From contig NZ_AJZM02000344.1 in the NCBI RefSeq assembly GCF_000272405.2, positions 1-24,524 of the forward strand: DNA of 24,524 nt, written 5' to 3'. The notes beneath the pieces were generated by a model, which saw nothing but the letters and a program-made list of their open reading frames with translations, was not told where the DNA came from and ran no database searches. This DNA comes from Vibrio tasmaniensis 1F-187 (GTDB lineage Bacteria > Pseudomonadota > Gammaproteobacteria > Enterobacterales > Vibrionaceae). The translations under genes were made by a program, and so were the position numbers. This document shows positions 1-8,335 of this stretch, piece by piece (within the stretch, counting starts at the first letter, position 1; each line of letters opens with the position of its first letter).

Positions 1-18
1 ACAAAGGCTGCCCGAAGG

Positions 19-123
19 GTTCGGCTAGAATCGTTTTATGCTTTTATGCTTTGTTAAGAAGTATTTACTTAGAGTGACTAGGCTACATACTCCTTGCCGC
101 GCCTAAAACGATTTTAGCCGAAC
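19..123. repeat. Long imperfect palindrome (structured intergenic element)
   Basis: The outer arms at 19-38 and 104-123 are 20 bases each and pair with a single mismatch. A second pair of arms at 56-64 and 87-95 pairs at 8 of 9 positions, so the whole stretch can fold into one long two-storey hairpin as RNA or single-stranded DNA. It is non-coding in the frames I followed. I recall similar sequence between genes of other vibrios, which would make it a dispersed repeat, but only one copy is in this window and the recollection is not verified here. Confidence 0.6.
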
Positions 124-278
124 AAAATTTAACCGCGAAAGGTCAACAGATCCTAACCTCTTTCCCCTTTTATTTCTAACTTTAGAAACACGCTAACCTT
201 CTGAACCAACATTACTCCCTATACATTATTCCGTACGTATTGATGTGCAACTTATGGCTATTCATTGAATTCACTCCT

Positions 279-290
279 ACACTTAAGTGT
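279..290. promoter_or_regulatory. Perfect 12-bp palindrome upstream of the receiver-TPR gene
   Basis: ACACTTAAGTGT is perfectly self-complementary and lies about 70 bases before the chosen start at 358. The rest of 124-357 is AT-rich and shows no gene. A regulator site is a guess based only on symmetry and position; no known consensus was recognised. Confidence 0.25.
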
Positions 291-357
291 TTAATAAATA
301 AGCCGCTAATTCATAGACGACAAAGTGGCAAGGCTCAATACGTCAGAAGGCTACTAT

Positions 358-1701
358 ATGGATATACTCGCCCGATCGCGCTACCTCATCGTTGATGACA
401 GCAGCGTCATTCAAAGTGCTACCCGCGCACTACTTATCAAGTTAGGCGTGCCTAACAACAATGTGATCAGCGCATCCAATGCACAAAACGCGATTGAGGC
501 TTGTCGCGCACATCGATTCGACATCTTATTAATTGACCACGATTTAGGCTCAGGAAGCAATGGCTTGCAGTTGCTTGAGTTCTTGCAGCAAAAAGAATTA
601 ATCCGGCCACAAACGATCGTCTTTATCGTCACTGGCAATGACAGCCAAGATACCTTCTTTGGCTATGCTAACTTAGAACCCGATGGTTACTTGATTAAGC
701 CAATACGTGCAGATGACATCATAAAAAGAGTCACATCCGCACTCTCTCGGCAGCAATACTTTTCGACATTAGAGCAGGCCTTTTTAAAGAATGGCCTCAA
801 TGCGGTAAAGCCACTCTTTGGCAAAGCCCCTGACCCGTCGACACTGAAAGATGCCATTATTTATATGGCGAATATTCTGATAAAAAACCAACAACTCGAT
901 GACGCACAAGCCATGTTGAATGGGCTTTTGCAGCTCCATGATTACCTGCCCGCTAAAGTTAAGCTCATTGAAATACATATCCTCAAGCAGCACTATCACG
1001 ACGCACTCCGTCAAATCGATGGCCTAATAGAAAGCAACCCTCGCAATATCAAGCTTCAGCAACTTAAGGTCAAGATCTGTCTCAATACAAGTGATTTCGA
1101 ATCCGCGAGCGAACTGATTGACCAAGTACTCACCGTGAACAGCAGTAATATTGAGTTAACCAACACCATGGTCTGGCTGCAGTTGCTAGATAAAAATGTC
1201 ACACAAGCGACCCAACATCTCAAATCTCTCGCACAACTCATTCCTCACTCAATTTGGGATTCTACAGGTAAGCGAGCACTCATCTTATGGGCGGATAGTT
1301 TGGCGCTCACCCACGAAGAACTAACACTTTGGAAACCTGAAGCGACTTGGCAGAGGCTTTCTCACTCTGAAAAGTCTTACGCATTGAGCAAGCCGCTTCT
1401 AAAGCTTTGTCGTACCTTACAGCTGATTCAACTCGATCAACATGAGGTTGCGACAGAGTGTATTGAGAGTATTTCGATAAACGAGTTTTCAGGCAATGAT
1501 GTCGACGCGTTCTTCTTGTTGGCGCTGTGTTATCAAGCCTTAGGATTACAAGACAAAGTCGTTCAAATAAAGCGCCAAATTGACGTTCATTTAAAAGCGG
1601 ATCACACGAACCTTGCTCTACTTCAACGTATGGCATTGCAGCAAGCTGATAATTTTTCACTCCCCACACTAACTAAAGCCCCTTTGGCTGCCGTTAGTTA
1701 A
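358..1701 (+). CDS. Receiver-domain protein with TPR-like C-terminal region (VieB-like)
   Basis: A 447-residue soluble protein. Residues 8-130 form a CheY-like receiver: acidic pair D13-D14, phospho-acceptor D60 in an IDHDL context, T92 and K114 (YLIKPI). The remaining 300 residues are all-helical and look like tetratricopeptide repeats, with no DNA-binding, GGDEF, EAL or other enzymatic output. ATG 358 is preferred over GTG 325 because AGAAGG sits 7 bases before it and the receiver starts at once (MDILARSRYLIVDD). It lies 46 bases before the hybrid kinase, likely in one operon, so the kinase is the obvious phospho-donor. The receiver-plus-TPR architecture resembles VieB of V. cholerae, an auxiliary protein that restrains VieS-to-VieA phosphotransfer; similarity of role is inference. 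The domain call is firm, the function is not. Confidence 0.85.
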   Translation: MDILARSRYLIVDDSSVIQSATRALLIKLGVPNNNVISASNAQNAIEACRAHRFDILLIDHDLGSGSNGLQLLEFLQQKELIRPQTIVFIVTGNDSQDTFFGYANLEPDGYLIKPIRADDIIKRVTSALSRQQYFSTLEQAFLKNGLNAVKPLFGKAPDPSTLKDAIIYMANILIKNQQLDDAQAMLNGLLQLHDYLPAKVKLIEIHILKQHYHDALRQIDGLIESNPRNIKLQQLKVKICLNTSDFESASELIDQVLTVNSSNIELTNTMVWLQLLDKNVTQATQHLKSLAQLIPHSIWDSTGKRALILWADSLALTHEELTLWKPEATWQRLSHSEKSYALSKPLLKLCRTLQLIQLDQHEVATECIESISINEFSGNDVDAFFLLALCYQALGLQDKVVQIKRQIDVHLKADHTNLALLQRMALQQADNFSLPTLTKAPLAAVS

Positions 1702-1747
1702 GCATGGCGATACTCTAAAATCAGCAAGCAAACGACAGGATGTCTTT

Positions 1748-4700
1748 ATGCAAAACAGCGCTTCAAAAATGAAAACGTGGTGTGTCGCCTTTTTATTGAG
1801 TTGTCTTTCACTGTTGATGTGGCCACTGCTCACCTTTGCCGAAAACACCCCACCAGGGAACACATCACCCGCTAGCTCCTTAGCAAGCAAAACAGAGAAC
1901 TCATCGAAAGACCAAGTCATATTGCGGGTTGGTCTCCCTTCTTACGACATGGTCCCCTACAGCTATCAACATAAGACTCCCTCAGGCAACACTGTTTCTG
2001 AAGGGCTACTCATCAGTATGTTGGATCAGGTAGCGGTAAATGCAGGTTTCCAATATCAGATTAAGTTGTATTCAACATTTAGTGATGTACTGAGTGCATT
2101 CGAAAGAGGTGAATTAGATCTGTTAGTCGGTGTCTCTTCGACCAAGGACCGCCATAATTACATGACTTTTAGTGAGCCGATATTTTCCATAAGACGAGCG
2201 GTGATTACCCGAAATAGAAAAATAAACGATTTAGGTGCGTTGGCAACCGCCAACCTAGCATTGGAGAAAGGGTTTGCGCTCAATGATCTTCTTCCTAGCC
2301 TGCTTCCTGATAGTCAAATTACAACATTAGACAGTACGCAAGCGGCATTCACGGCAATTCAGGAGGATAGCGTGGATGCGTACATTGGCGATGCGCTTGC
2401 ACTTTCTGCGTTATTACGAGAACAGCCTCGAGACTCACTCACACTATCAGTTCTTCCTGACCTTCCCGCAGATCACTTGCATTTCGCCGTCAAAAAAGGA
2501 AAGCACAGATTGCTTAGCCGAATCAATTTCGCTTTACAGGACATTAAGGAAGACTCACTACAATCTTTTTATAATCAATGGCTTGCTCCATCGCAACATT
2601 CGATGCTGCTGAACTATGGAACATTGAATTTAACCCAAGATGAAAAGAACTGGCTCGACAGCAACCCTTCCATCCCCGTAGGCACACACTCCAATTGGTA
2701 CCCTTACGACTTTACCAATGAGCAACAGCAACACTCAGGCTTATCTGCTGACATCTTAAACCTAATAAGTAATGTGCTTGGCGTATCATTCGAAAGTACC
2801 ACTTACCTAACACCAGAAGCGGCCGAGGTCGCGTTCAATAATGGTGAGACAATGGTGCTAACCAACATCACACCAAGCACAGATAAAGCCCGATACATGG
2901 ACTTCACTCAAGCTTACAGTTTTGAACCTTGGGTGTTATTGAGTCGCTCTGATCGCTTCGGCAACTTTGCGCCAAGTGGCACCGCAGCTGTTGGTGTGAT
3001 TGAAAATTCTGGAGGTTCAACGGTTCTACCTTCTCTCTGCCTTACTTGCCTAGCCGTCCCTTACATCAATCACGTCAGCGCTTTCCAAGCATTACAGAAA
3101 GACGACATCAGTTTCGCGCTTGCTTCACTTCATCATGCTGCACCTTTATTGCATCAAGACTATGTAGGACAATTCAAAATCACTGGCACCATTAATGAGC
3201 AAAACAGCGCACCACTAGCTCTCGCAGTGAACTTCCGCCACCCCATGCTGTTGAGTATTCTCAACAAAACCATTGGAGCACTGCCTGCCAATGAATTAGC
3301 GCGCTTGGAAAACAAATGGTTAACCTATGAATACCAAGAAGGCTTATCACCACGCGAAGTCGCTAAATGGTCGGTGATCATCGGGCTTGGGATCTTTGTG
3401 GTCATTTTCGTGATCGTATTTTGGAACCGAAAAATGGCGGCTGAAATCGAGCAGCGAAAGATCGCCGAGCAGAGAGCAAAAGCAGCAGAAGCCCACTTGC
3501 AAACGCTGGCCGACAACATTGATGGGGTCGTGCTTAAACATATTCAAACGCACCCTCGACAGCCTTTAGATATCCGGTTTAGCTTTGTCAGTGCAGGTGT
3601 AAGCGATATGTTCGGCTTATCCGTGGATAACGTAAAAGAGCACCCTCAACGTCTGTTTGATCTGATCGCAGAGGATGACTTGCCCCTGTTTGAAACCAGT
3701 ATGCTCGAAGCTATTGAAACCGGGCATTGGGAAAATGAACAGCGAATGCAGTTAGAATCAGGTCAAACTAAATGGGTGAAATTTAATAGCCAAGTATCGA
3801 ACAGCAAAACCATTGAGTGGAATACGGTGATAACAGACATCACCCTACTAAAAAAACAACAGCAAGCTTTAGACAACGCACGCCAAAAAGCAGAAAGTGC
3901 AACGGCTGCAAAGTCGCAATTCTTAGCGACCATTAGCCACGAGGTTCGCACCCCGATTAGTGGGATCTTAGGGCTGTTGGAATTAATGCAGGAACATCAG
4001 CTGAGTGAAGAGTTACTGAACTTACACGGTGGATTGAATCAGTCGGCTCGGAACTTACTGCACATCGTTAATGACGTACTCGATTACTCCAAGATTGAAG
4101 CAGGAAAACTGGATCTTAACCCGACCGAAATTGAGCTCGGCAAAGTACTTGCCCGTATCGTGCAACCGCAATCCATTCATGCACAGCAAAAAGGCTTAGC
4201 CTTCCACTATTGGCAAGACCCAAACCTCGCTCAGTGGTTGTTTGCAGACGATATACGACTCCATCAGATTCTAAACAATTTCCTTAACAATGCGATTAAG
4301 TTCACCGAACATGGCACTATTTCATTGCATATTGATGTGATTGAGCAGAACGAACATCAGCAGAAAATTAGCCTAACGGTTTCCGACACGGGCATCGGCA
4401 TCCCGAAAGACAGACAACAAAGCTTATTCCAACCTTTTGAACAAGTCGACAAAACCACTAGCCGCCGTTTTGGTGGCACAGGGCTTGGACTATCTATCGC
4501 TTTGAAATTGATAGAACAGATGGATGGCAACATAGAACTGTCGAGTGAAGAAGGAAAAGGCAGCCACTTTACGGTTACCGTCACCCTCCCAACTTGTACC
4601 CCTGAACATGCAGTAAGCAACGCTTTGGCTCTACGACAAACGCTGATTTTCCCTTCAGAGGGTGAGAATTCTATTGAGCTAGACGTCGGTAATCACTCAA

Positions 4701-6136
4701 GCGAGGTATACGTCGTCGGCTACGTTCTGCAACAAGAAGAGCTGTGTCGATATCTGAAACACTTCGATCTTGAACCAAAAGTTCTGCACATTAATCAAAA
4801 GCACTTACTCAAAGAGATGGTCGTCAAACATCAGCCCAAACACATCTTTGTCGCGATGTCGGTTTGGCAACAACTGGCGATTAGCGATGCTTGGATTCAG
4901 CAGCATACGGGTTCAACACGCTTCACCGTAATCAACCAAAACCCAATGCTCTCACCAGAGCCTTTAGGTAACTCTTGGTGCTTGTCGGTAAATCCGCTGC
5001 TGCCCGATAACCTTGTTCATGTTTTAACGAAACCCGTCAGTCACAACAATCTACTCTCATCATTAGACAACGAAACCAAAGCGCCTATCGCCATCGAGAC
5101 TCGCGAACAAGCCGAGAGTAATGGCCGACTGATTCTTGTTGCGGAAGACCACCCGATCAATCAGCAAGTCATCGCCAAGCAGCTTGAGAGTATTGGTGTC
5201 CACGCTGATATTTTCGATAACGGAGTGCTAGCGCTGAATGCTTTAAAAAATAAACGTTATGGTTTGCTTCTCACCGATTGCCATATGCCGGAGATGGACG
5301 GTTACACGCTTGCCTCAAGCATTCGTCAGATAGAACAACGCAATGAAGAACTAAATCAAGAAACTCAAAAGTTGCCTATCGTCGCGTTGACGGCGAATGC
5401 GGTTCAGGGTGAAGATGCCAACTGTTATGCACACGGCATGGATGATTTCCTAGTTAAACCTGTTTCCATTAAGCAAATGAAGCTGACCATTGAAAAATGG
5501 CTACCCGCAATCCACGATTTAGATCCGACGCTTGAAACCGATATTTCTGATGCAGAAAAGCCAGACTCGCAAAATCAGGACACAAGCTCTTCGTCAAACA
5601 CTTTACCGGCAGCTCAAGAAACCAATGAGTTTTCGATGCTGTTCCAAGGTATTGAACAGAGCTTTGCGGAATCGGCAGAAAATAACAACTCAGAGACAAT
5701 CGAAGATGTTGACCCCACTGTCCCTCAAGATTCACCCAACGAGACCAATAGCCCCATCATCGACTACACCGCACTCTACGATCTATTTGAAGATCACGAT
5801 GTGGTGATGACCTTACTCGACGAGTTTGCCGCAAGTTTTATTGCAGATAATGAACAGATAAAAGCGCAGTGGGCTAATAAGGAATATAAGGGACTAAAAA
5901 CCACATCACACCGACTCAAAGGTGCCGCTAAAATGGTGGCATGTGACGCGATTGCTTCTCCGCTCGCAATCATTGAAGCACAAGCAAACGGCCTAGTAAC
6001 CGAAGCCACAGACTTAGATCAAGTCGAATCAGAAATTGAAGCATCAATCTCGGAAGCAACTAACACATTCGAACGGTTTACAGAGGAGATAAACCAACTA
6101 CGTCAGACAAAAGAAAAGGCTTACTCTTATGAGTAA
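1748..6136 (+). CDS. Hybrid sensor histidine kinase, two periplasmic SBP_bac_3 domains (BvgS/VieS type)
   Basis: A 1462-residue unorthodox kinase. An N-terminal signal segment is followed by a likely cleavage after TFA (residue 31), two tandem solute-binding family 3 domains (about 57-285 and 298-530), one membrane helix (541-560), a short coiled coil and a PAS domain (about 585-700). Then come HisKA with H731 in SHEVRTP, and an HATPase with N847 in the N box, DTGIGI and GGTGLGLSI. Residues 985-1108 look like a degenerate receiver. A true receiver has D1177 in LTDCHMPEMDG, and an Hpt domain has H1388 in SHRLKGAA. The relay H731-D1177-H1388 is complete. AGGA lies 7 bases before the start. The periplasmic domains probably bind a small amino-acid-like or other polar ligand, which cannot be read from sequence. 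VieS has the same layout; the nearest partner here is the receiver-TPR protein just upstream. Confidence 0.93.
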   Translation: MQNSASKMKTWCVAFLLSCLSLLMWPLLTFAENTPPGNTSPASSLASKTENSSKDQVILRVGLPSYDMVPYSYQHKTPSGNTVSEGLLISMLDQVAVNAGFQYQIKLYSTFSDVLSAFERGELDLLVGVSSTKDRHNYMTFSEPIFSIRRAVITRNRKINDLGALATANLALEKGFALNDLLPSLLPDSQITTLDSTQAAFTAIQEDSVDAYIGDALALSALLREQPRDSLTLSVLPDLPADHLHFAVKKGKHRLLSRINFALQDIKEDSLQSFYNQWLAPSQHSMLLNYGTLNLTQDEKNWLDSNPSIPVGTHSNWYPYDFTNEQQQHSGLSADILNLISNVLGVSFESTTYLTPEAAEVAFNNGETMVLTNITPSTDKARYMDFTQAYSFEPWVLLSRSDRFGNFAPSGTAAVGVIENSGGSTVLPSLCLTCLAVPYINHVSAFQALQKDDISFALASLHHAAPLLHQDYVGQFKITGTINEQNSAPLALAVNFRHPMLLSILNKTIGALPANELARLENKWLTYEYQEGLSPREVAKWSVIIGLGIFVVIFVIVFWNRKMAAEIEQRKIAEQRAKAAEAHLQTLADNIDGVVLKHIQTHPRQPLDIRFSFVSAGVSDMFGLSVDNVKEHPQRLFDLIAEDDLPLFETSMLEAIETGHWENEQRMQLESGQTKWVKFNSQVSNSKTIEWNTVITDITLLKKQQQALDNARQKAESATAAKSQFLATISHEVRTPISGILGLLELMQEHQLSEELLNLHGGLNQSARNLLHIVNDVLDYSKIEAGKLDLNPTEIELGKVLARIVQPQSIHAQQKGLAFHYWQDPNLAQWLFADDIRLHQILNNFLNNAIKFTEHGTISLHIDVIEQNEHQQKISLTVSDTGIGIPKDRQQSLFQPFEQVDKTTSRRFGGTGLGLSIALKLIEQMDGNIELSSEEGKGSHFTVTVTLPTCTPEHAVSNALALRQTLIFPSEGENSIELDVGNHSSEVYVVGYVLQQEELCRYLKHFDLEPKVLHINQKHLLKEMVVKHQPKHIFVAMSVWQQLAISDAWIQQHTGSTRFTVINQNPMLSPEPLGNSWCLSVNPLLPDNLVHVLTKPVSHNNLLSSLDNETKAPIAIETREQAESNGRLILVAEDHPINQQVIAKQLESIGVHADIFDNGVLALNALKNKRYGLLLTDCHMPEMDGYTLASSIRQIEQRNEELNQETQKLPIVALTANAVQGEDANCYAHGMDDFLVKPVSIKQMKLTIEKWLPAIHDLDPTLETDISDAEKPDSQNQDTSSSSNTLPAAQETNEFSMLFQGIEQSFAESAENNNSETIEDVDPTVPQDSPNETNSPIIDYTALYDLFEDHDVVMTLLDEFAASFIADNEQIKAQWANKEYKGLKTTSHRLKGAAKMVACDAIASPLAIIEAQANGLVTEATDLDQVESEIEASISEATNTFERFTEEINQLRQTKEKAYSYE

Positions 6137-6141
6137 GCCTT
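6109..6141 (-). terminator. Rho-independent terminator for the DsbA-like gene, inside the kinase 3' end
   Basis: An 11-bp perfect stem (6116-6126 with 6131-6141) with a 4-base loop. Only the minus-strand transcript gets a T-rich tail (TTTTCTTTT), so it serves the minus-strand gene ending at 6179. It overlaps the last codons and the stop (6134-6136) of the kinase gene on the other strand. Confidence 0.75.
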
Positions 6142-6178
6142 AGAGGTTATTGCGTCAATACAGACAGCTCTCGCTGGA

Positions 6179-6808
6179 TTATGCAGCGGGAGCGTTATTC
6201 ACTAGAATTTCGCGAATAGACTTGAGTGTCGCTTCAGTTGAATGGTAATCCAATTCAACTTCACTAAAGATACCGTTTACCTCAAGCATTAAGGTTGGGT
6301 AAGAATGCACACCCATCGCTTCTTTAAAACCTAACTGGTCATCTAACTCGCTTTCCAATAGCTTACTAGAAAGGTCATTTTCAAACTGTTGTACATTCAT
6401 CCCTAGCTCTTGAGCTAACTGCAAATGCGTTTCTTGGCTATGAGGCAGCATCGCACGAAGGTAGTAAGCGTGTTGGATCGCTTCAAGCATTGCTTCGTAG
6501 TGATCTTGAAAACCAGCAGCGATCACTGCACGACACGCTGGGTAAGTGCTGCGAACTGGTTGGCATTCCGTCCAAAACTCATGATTAAATTCCGTACCCA
6601 GCTTAGCTCCAATCTGCTTCCAAATCGCTTGAAGCTTGCCTTCCATCTCTTCTGACATCGGCTCTTCAGAATCCGGAGCCAAACCACCGACTACATAGCT
6701 AAACTCAATGCTCGCTGGCAATTGTTGTTTTAATAACTCAAGCGTTGGCTTGTAGCCCCAACACCAGCTGCACATTGGATCATGCACATAATGAAGTTTT
6801 ACGTTCAT
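6179..6808 (-). CDS. DsbA-family thiol oxidoreductase (cytoplasmic, FrnE-like)
   Basis: A 209-residue thioredoxin-fold protein with the inserted helical domain of the DsbA family. The redox motif C13-S-W-C16 sits in DPMCSWCWGY, right after the first strand, and the cis-proline loop is SYPT with P171. There is no signal peptide, so it should act in the cytoplasm, unlike DsbA itself; FrnE-type proteins of this kind are linked to thiol redox balance or to isomerisation of small molecules. AAGGA lies 7 bases before the start. It is downstream of grxD on the same strand, but a terminator separates the two, so co-transcription would need read-through. The physiological substrate is unknown. Confidence 0.88.
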   Translation of the reverse strand: MNVKLHYVHDPMCSWCWGYKPTLELLKQQLPASIEFSYVVGGLAPDSEEPMSEEMEGKLQAIWKQIGAKLGTEFNHEFWTECQPVRSTYPACRAVIAAGFQDHYEAMLEAIQHAYYLRAMLPHSQETHLQLAQELGMNVQQFENDLSSKLLESELDDQLGFKEAMGVHSYPTLMLEVNGIFSEVELDYHSTEATLKSIREILVNNAPAA

Positions 6809-6850
6809 TGTTCATTCCTTATCGAGTCTTTGTTGAACCATTCAAACGAA

Positions 6851-6875
6851 AAAAGGAGCCTAATTAAGGCCCCTT
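6851..6875 (-). terminator. Rho-independent terminator after grxD
   Basis: On the minus strand an 8-bp stem (one G-U pair) closed by a 7-base loop runs into a six-T run. It lies about 33 bases after the grxD stop and before the DsbA-like gene. Confidence 0.75.
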
Positions 6876-6907
6876 CCATTCAATATTTAAGCACCAAGGC
6901 CTAAAGC

Positions 6908-7246
6908 TTACTCAGCGTCGTCGCCAGCTACTTTAGCAGCGGCTTCTTTAACGATTGGCTGAAGCTCACCCTTTTGGAACATCTCAAGAATGATATCACA
7001 ACCACCGATTAGCTCACCTTCAACCCAAAGTTGTGGGAACGTTGGCCATTGTGCGTAAGCTGGAAGCTCTGCACGGATATCAGGGTTTTGTAGGATATCT
7101 ACGTAAGCAAATTTTTCACCACATGCCATTAGCGCTTGAGACGCTTGAGAAGAGAAACCACAGCTAGGTAGCTTAGGAGAACCTTTCATGTACAGTAGAA
7201 TAGTGTTTTCTTCAATTTGCTGTTTGATTTTATCGATAGTTTCCAT
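6908..7246 (-). CDS. grxD: Monothiol glutaredoxin Grx4
   Basis: A 112-residue CGFS-type glutaredoxin, the usual length of the family. C29 lies in KLPSCGFSSQ; the WPTFPQLWVEGELIGGCDI segment supplies the cis-proline and glutathione-binding loop. Such proteins bind a [2Fe-2S] cluster with glutathione, often together with BolA-type partners, and serve iron-sulfur delivery and iron sensing rather than disulfide reduction. GAGGAAG precedes the ATG. It is divergent from sodB across a 269-base gap, which groups two genes of iron and oxygen stress physiology. Confidence 0.96.
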   Translation of the reverse strand: METIDKIKQQIEENTILLYMKGSPKLPSCGFSSQASQALMACGEKFAYVDILQNPDIRAELPAYAQWPTFPQLWVEGELIGGCDIILEMFQKGELQPIVKEAAAKVAGDDAE

Positions 7247-7430
7247 TGCTTCCTCGTTAATGGATTACGGCTTTCATTGCCTTTATTCTACCCCAAACCA
7301 AAAGAATAAAAACCATATAAAAAAAGAGGTTAAACAGTTAAGCTAACAATTCACACAAAAGTGATGAATTAAGCTTTTAATAAAGTAAAAACTTGCTAAA
7401 CTATATCGCAAGTCAGCAAATTGACCGTGG

Positions 7431-7460
7431 TTGGCAATATAGCGAGCCATGAATAATAAT
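7431..7460 (+). promoter_or_regulatory. Candidate sodB promoter
   Basis: TTGGCA at 7431-7436 and AATAAT at 7455-7460 each match the sigma-70 consensus at 5 of 6 positions with an 18-base spacer. Transcription would start near 7467, giving a leader of about 49 bases. The remainder of the grxD-sodB gap (7247-7430) is AT-rich and probably holds the grxD promoter, which I could not place with confidence. Confidence 0.4.
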
Positions 7461-7476
7461 ATCACTGGAAGCAATC

Positions 7477-7494
7477 GAAAGAGTTAACTCTTTC
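7477..7494 (+). promoter_or_regulatory. Perfect palindrome / hairpin in the sodB leader
   Basis: GAAAGAGTTAACTCTTTC is an 18-bp perfect palindrome that would fold as a 7-bp stem with a TTAA loop in the sodB mRNA leader, ending 7 bases before the GGAG ribosome site. It could be an RNA stability or Hfq-related element, or a DNA operator; sequence alone does not decide. Confidence 0.5.
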
Positions 7495-7509
7495 ATATCA
7501 ATGGAGAAT

Positions 7510-7518
7510 TGAGCAATG
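7510..7518 (+). promoter_or_regulatory. Probable RyhB sRNA pairing site at the sodB start codon
   Basis: TGAGCAATG, which includes the ATG, is exactly complementary to CAUUGCUCA in the conserved core of E. coli RyhB as I remember that RNA. RyhB represses sodB during iron starvation in E. coli, and V. cholerae also has RyhB acting on sodB. No ryhB gene is in this window, so the pairing partner is assumed. Confidence 0.5.
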
Positions 7519-8100
7519 GCATTTGAACTACCGGCTCTTCCTTACGCGAAAGACGCGCTAGAACCACACATCTCAGCAGAAACGCTAGATTTCCACCACG
7601 GTAAGCACCACAACACTTACGTTGTTAAGCTAAACGGTCTTATCCCAGGTACTGAGTTTGAAGGAAAAACACTAGAAGAAATCGTTAAGACTTCTACTGG
7701 TGGTGTTTTCAATAACGCTGCTCAAATCTGGAACCACACGTTCTACTGGCACTGTCTTGCTCCTAAAGCAGGCGGCGAACCAACAGGCGCGGTTGCAGAA
7801 GCGATCAACGCTGCATTCGGTTCTTTCGAAGAATTCAAAGCGAAATTCACTGATTCAGCAATCAACAACTTCGGTTCTTCTTGGACTTGGTTAGTTAAGA
7901 AAGCTGACGGTTCTCTAGACATCGTTAACACTTCTAACGCTGCGACTCCTCTAACAGAAGAAGGTGTTACTCCACTTCTAACTGTTGACCTATGGGAACA
8001 CGCTTACTACATCGATTTCCGCAATGTTCGCCCTGACTACATGGCTGCATTCTGGAACCTAGTAAACTGGTCTTTCGTAGAAGAGAACCTAGCTAAGTAA
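7516..8100 (+). CDS. sodB: Superoxide dismutase [Fe]
   Basis: A 194-residue cytoplasmic enzyme that converts superoxide to oxygen and hydrogen peroxide. Metal ligands are H27, H74, D158 and H162 (DLWEHAYY). Gln70 in [11 protein letters not shown] marks the iron rather than the manganese type. GGAG lies 10 bases before ATG. The leader carries an 18-bp palindrome and the start codon overlaps a RyhB-like pairing site, so expression probably follows iron supply. A clear terminator follows at 8142-8170, so the gene is monocistronic. Codon use (many CTA, CGC and TTC, few rare codons) fits high expression. Confidence 0.98.
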   Translation: MAFELPALPYAKDALEPHISAETLDFHHGKHHNTYVVKLNGLIPGTEFEGKTLEEIVKTSTGGVFNNAAQIWNHTFYWHCLAPKAGGEPTGAVAEAINAAFGSFEEFKAKFTDSAINNFGSSWTWLVKKADGSLDIVNTSNAATPLTEEGVTPLLTVDLWEHAYYIDFRNVRPDYMAAFWNLVNWSFVEENLAK

Positions 8101-8141
8101 TTATTACTTACGCTGCGCTATTTATAGCGAGTTATCTATTG

Positions 8142-8170
8142 AAAGCTCATGCCTCGGCGTGAGCTTTTTT
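8142..8170 (+). terminator. Rho-independent terminator of sodB
   Basis: The stem AAAGCTCA with TGAGCTTT is extended by a T-G and two GC pairs, closing on a small loop and followed by a run of T. It lies 42 bases after the sodB stop. Confidence 0.85.
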
Positions 8171-8335
8171 GTATCTGTCGTATTCTAATCAATGCGAACA
8201 TTGCGAAACGAACTAGCAGATCAAGCCTACTTTTCAACCTATTCTTACCTTTCTCAATCGCCCTACATAAATTCGTTATTTGCCTGTAATTAAACTCTAA
8301 AGTTTGCCAACTCCATGCCGTTAAAGGTGTATCCA

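Noticed and set aside
325..357. GTG start for the receiver-TPR protein
   Set aside because: ATG 358 has AGAAGG at good spacing and starts directly at the receiver domain.
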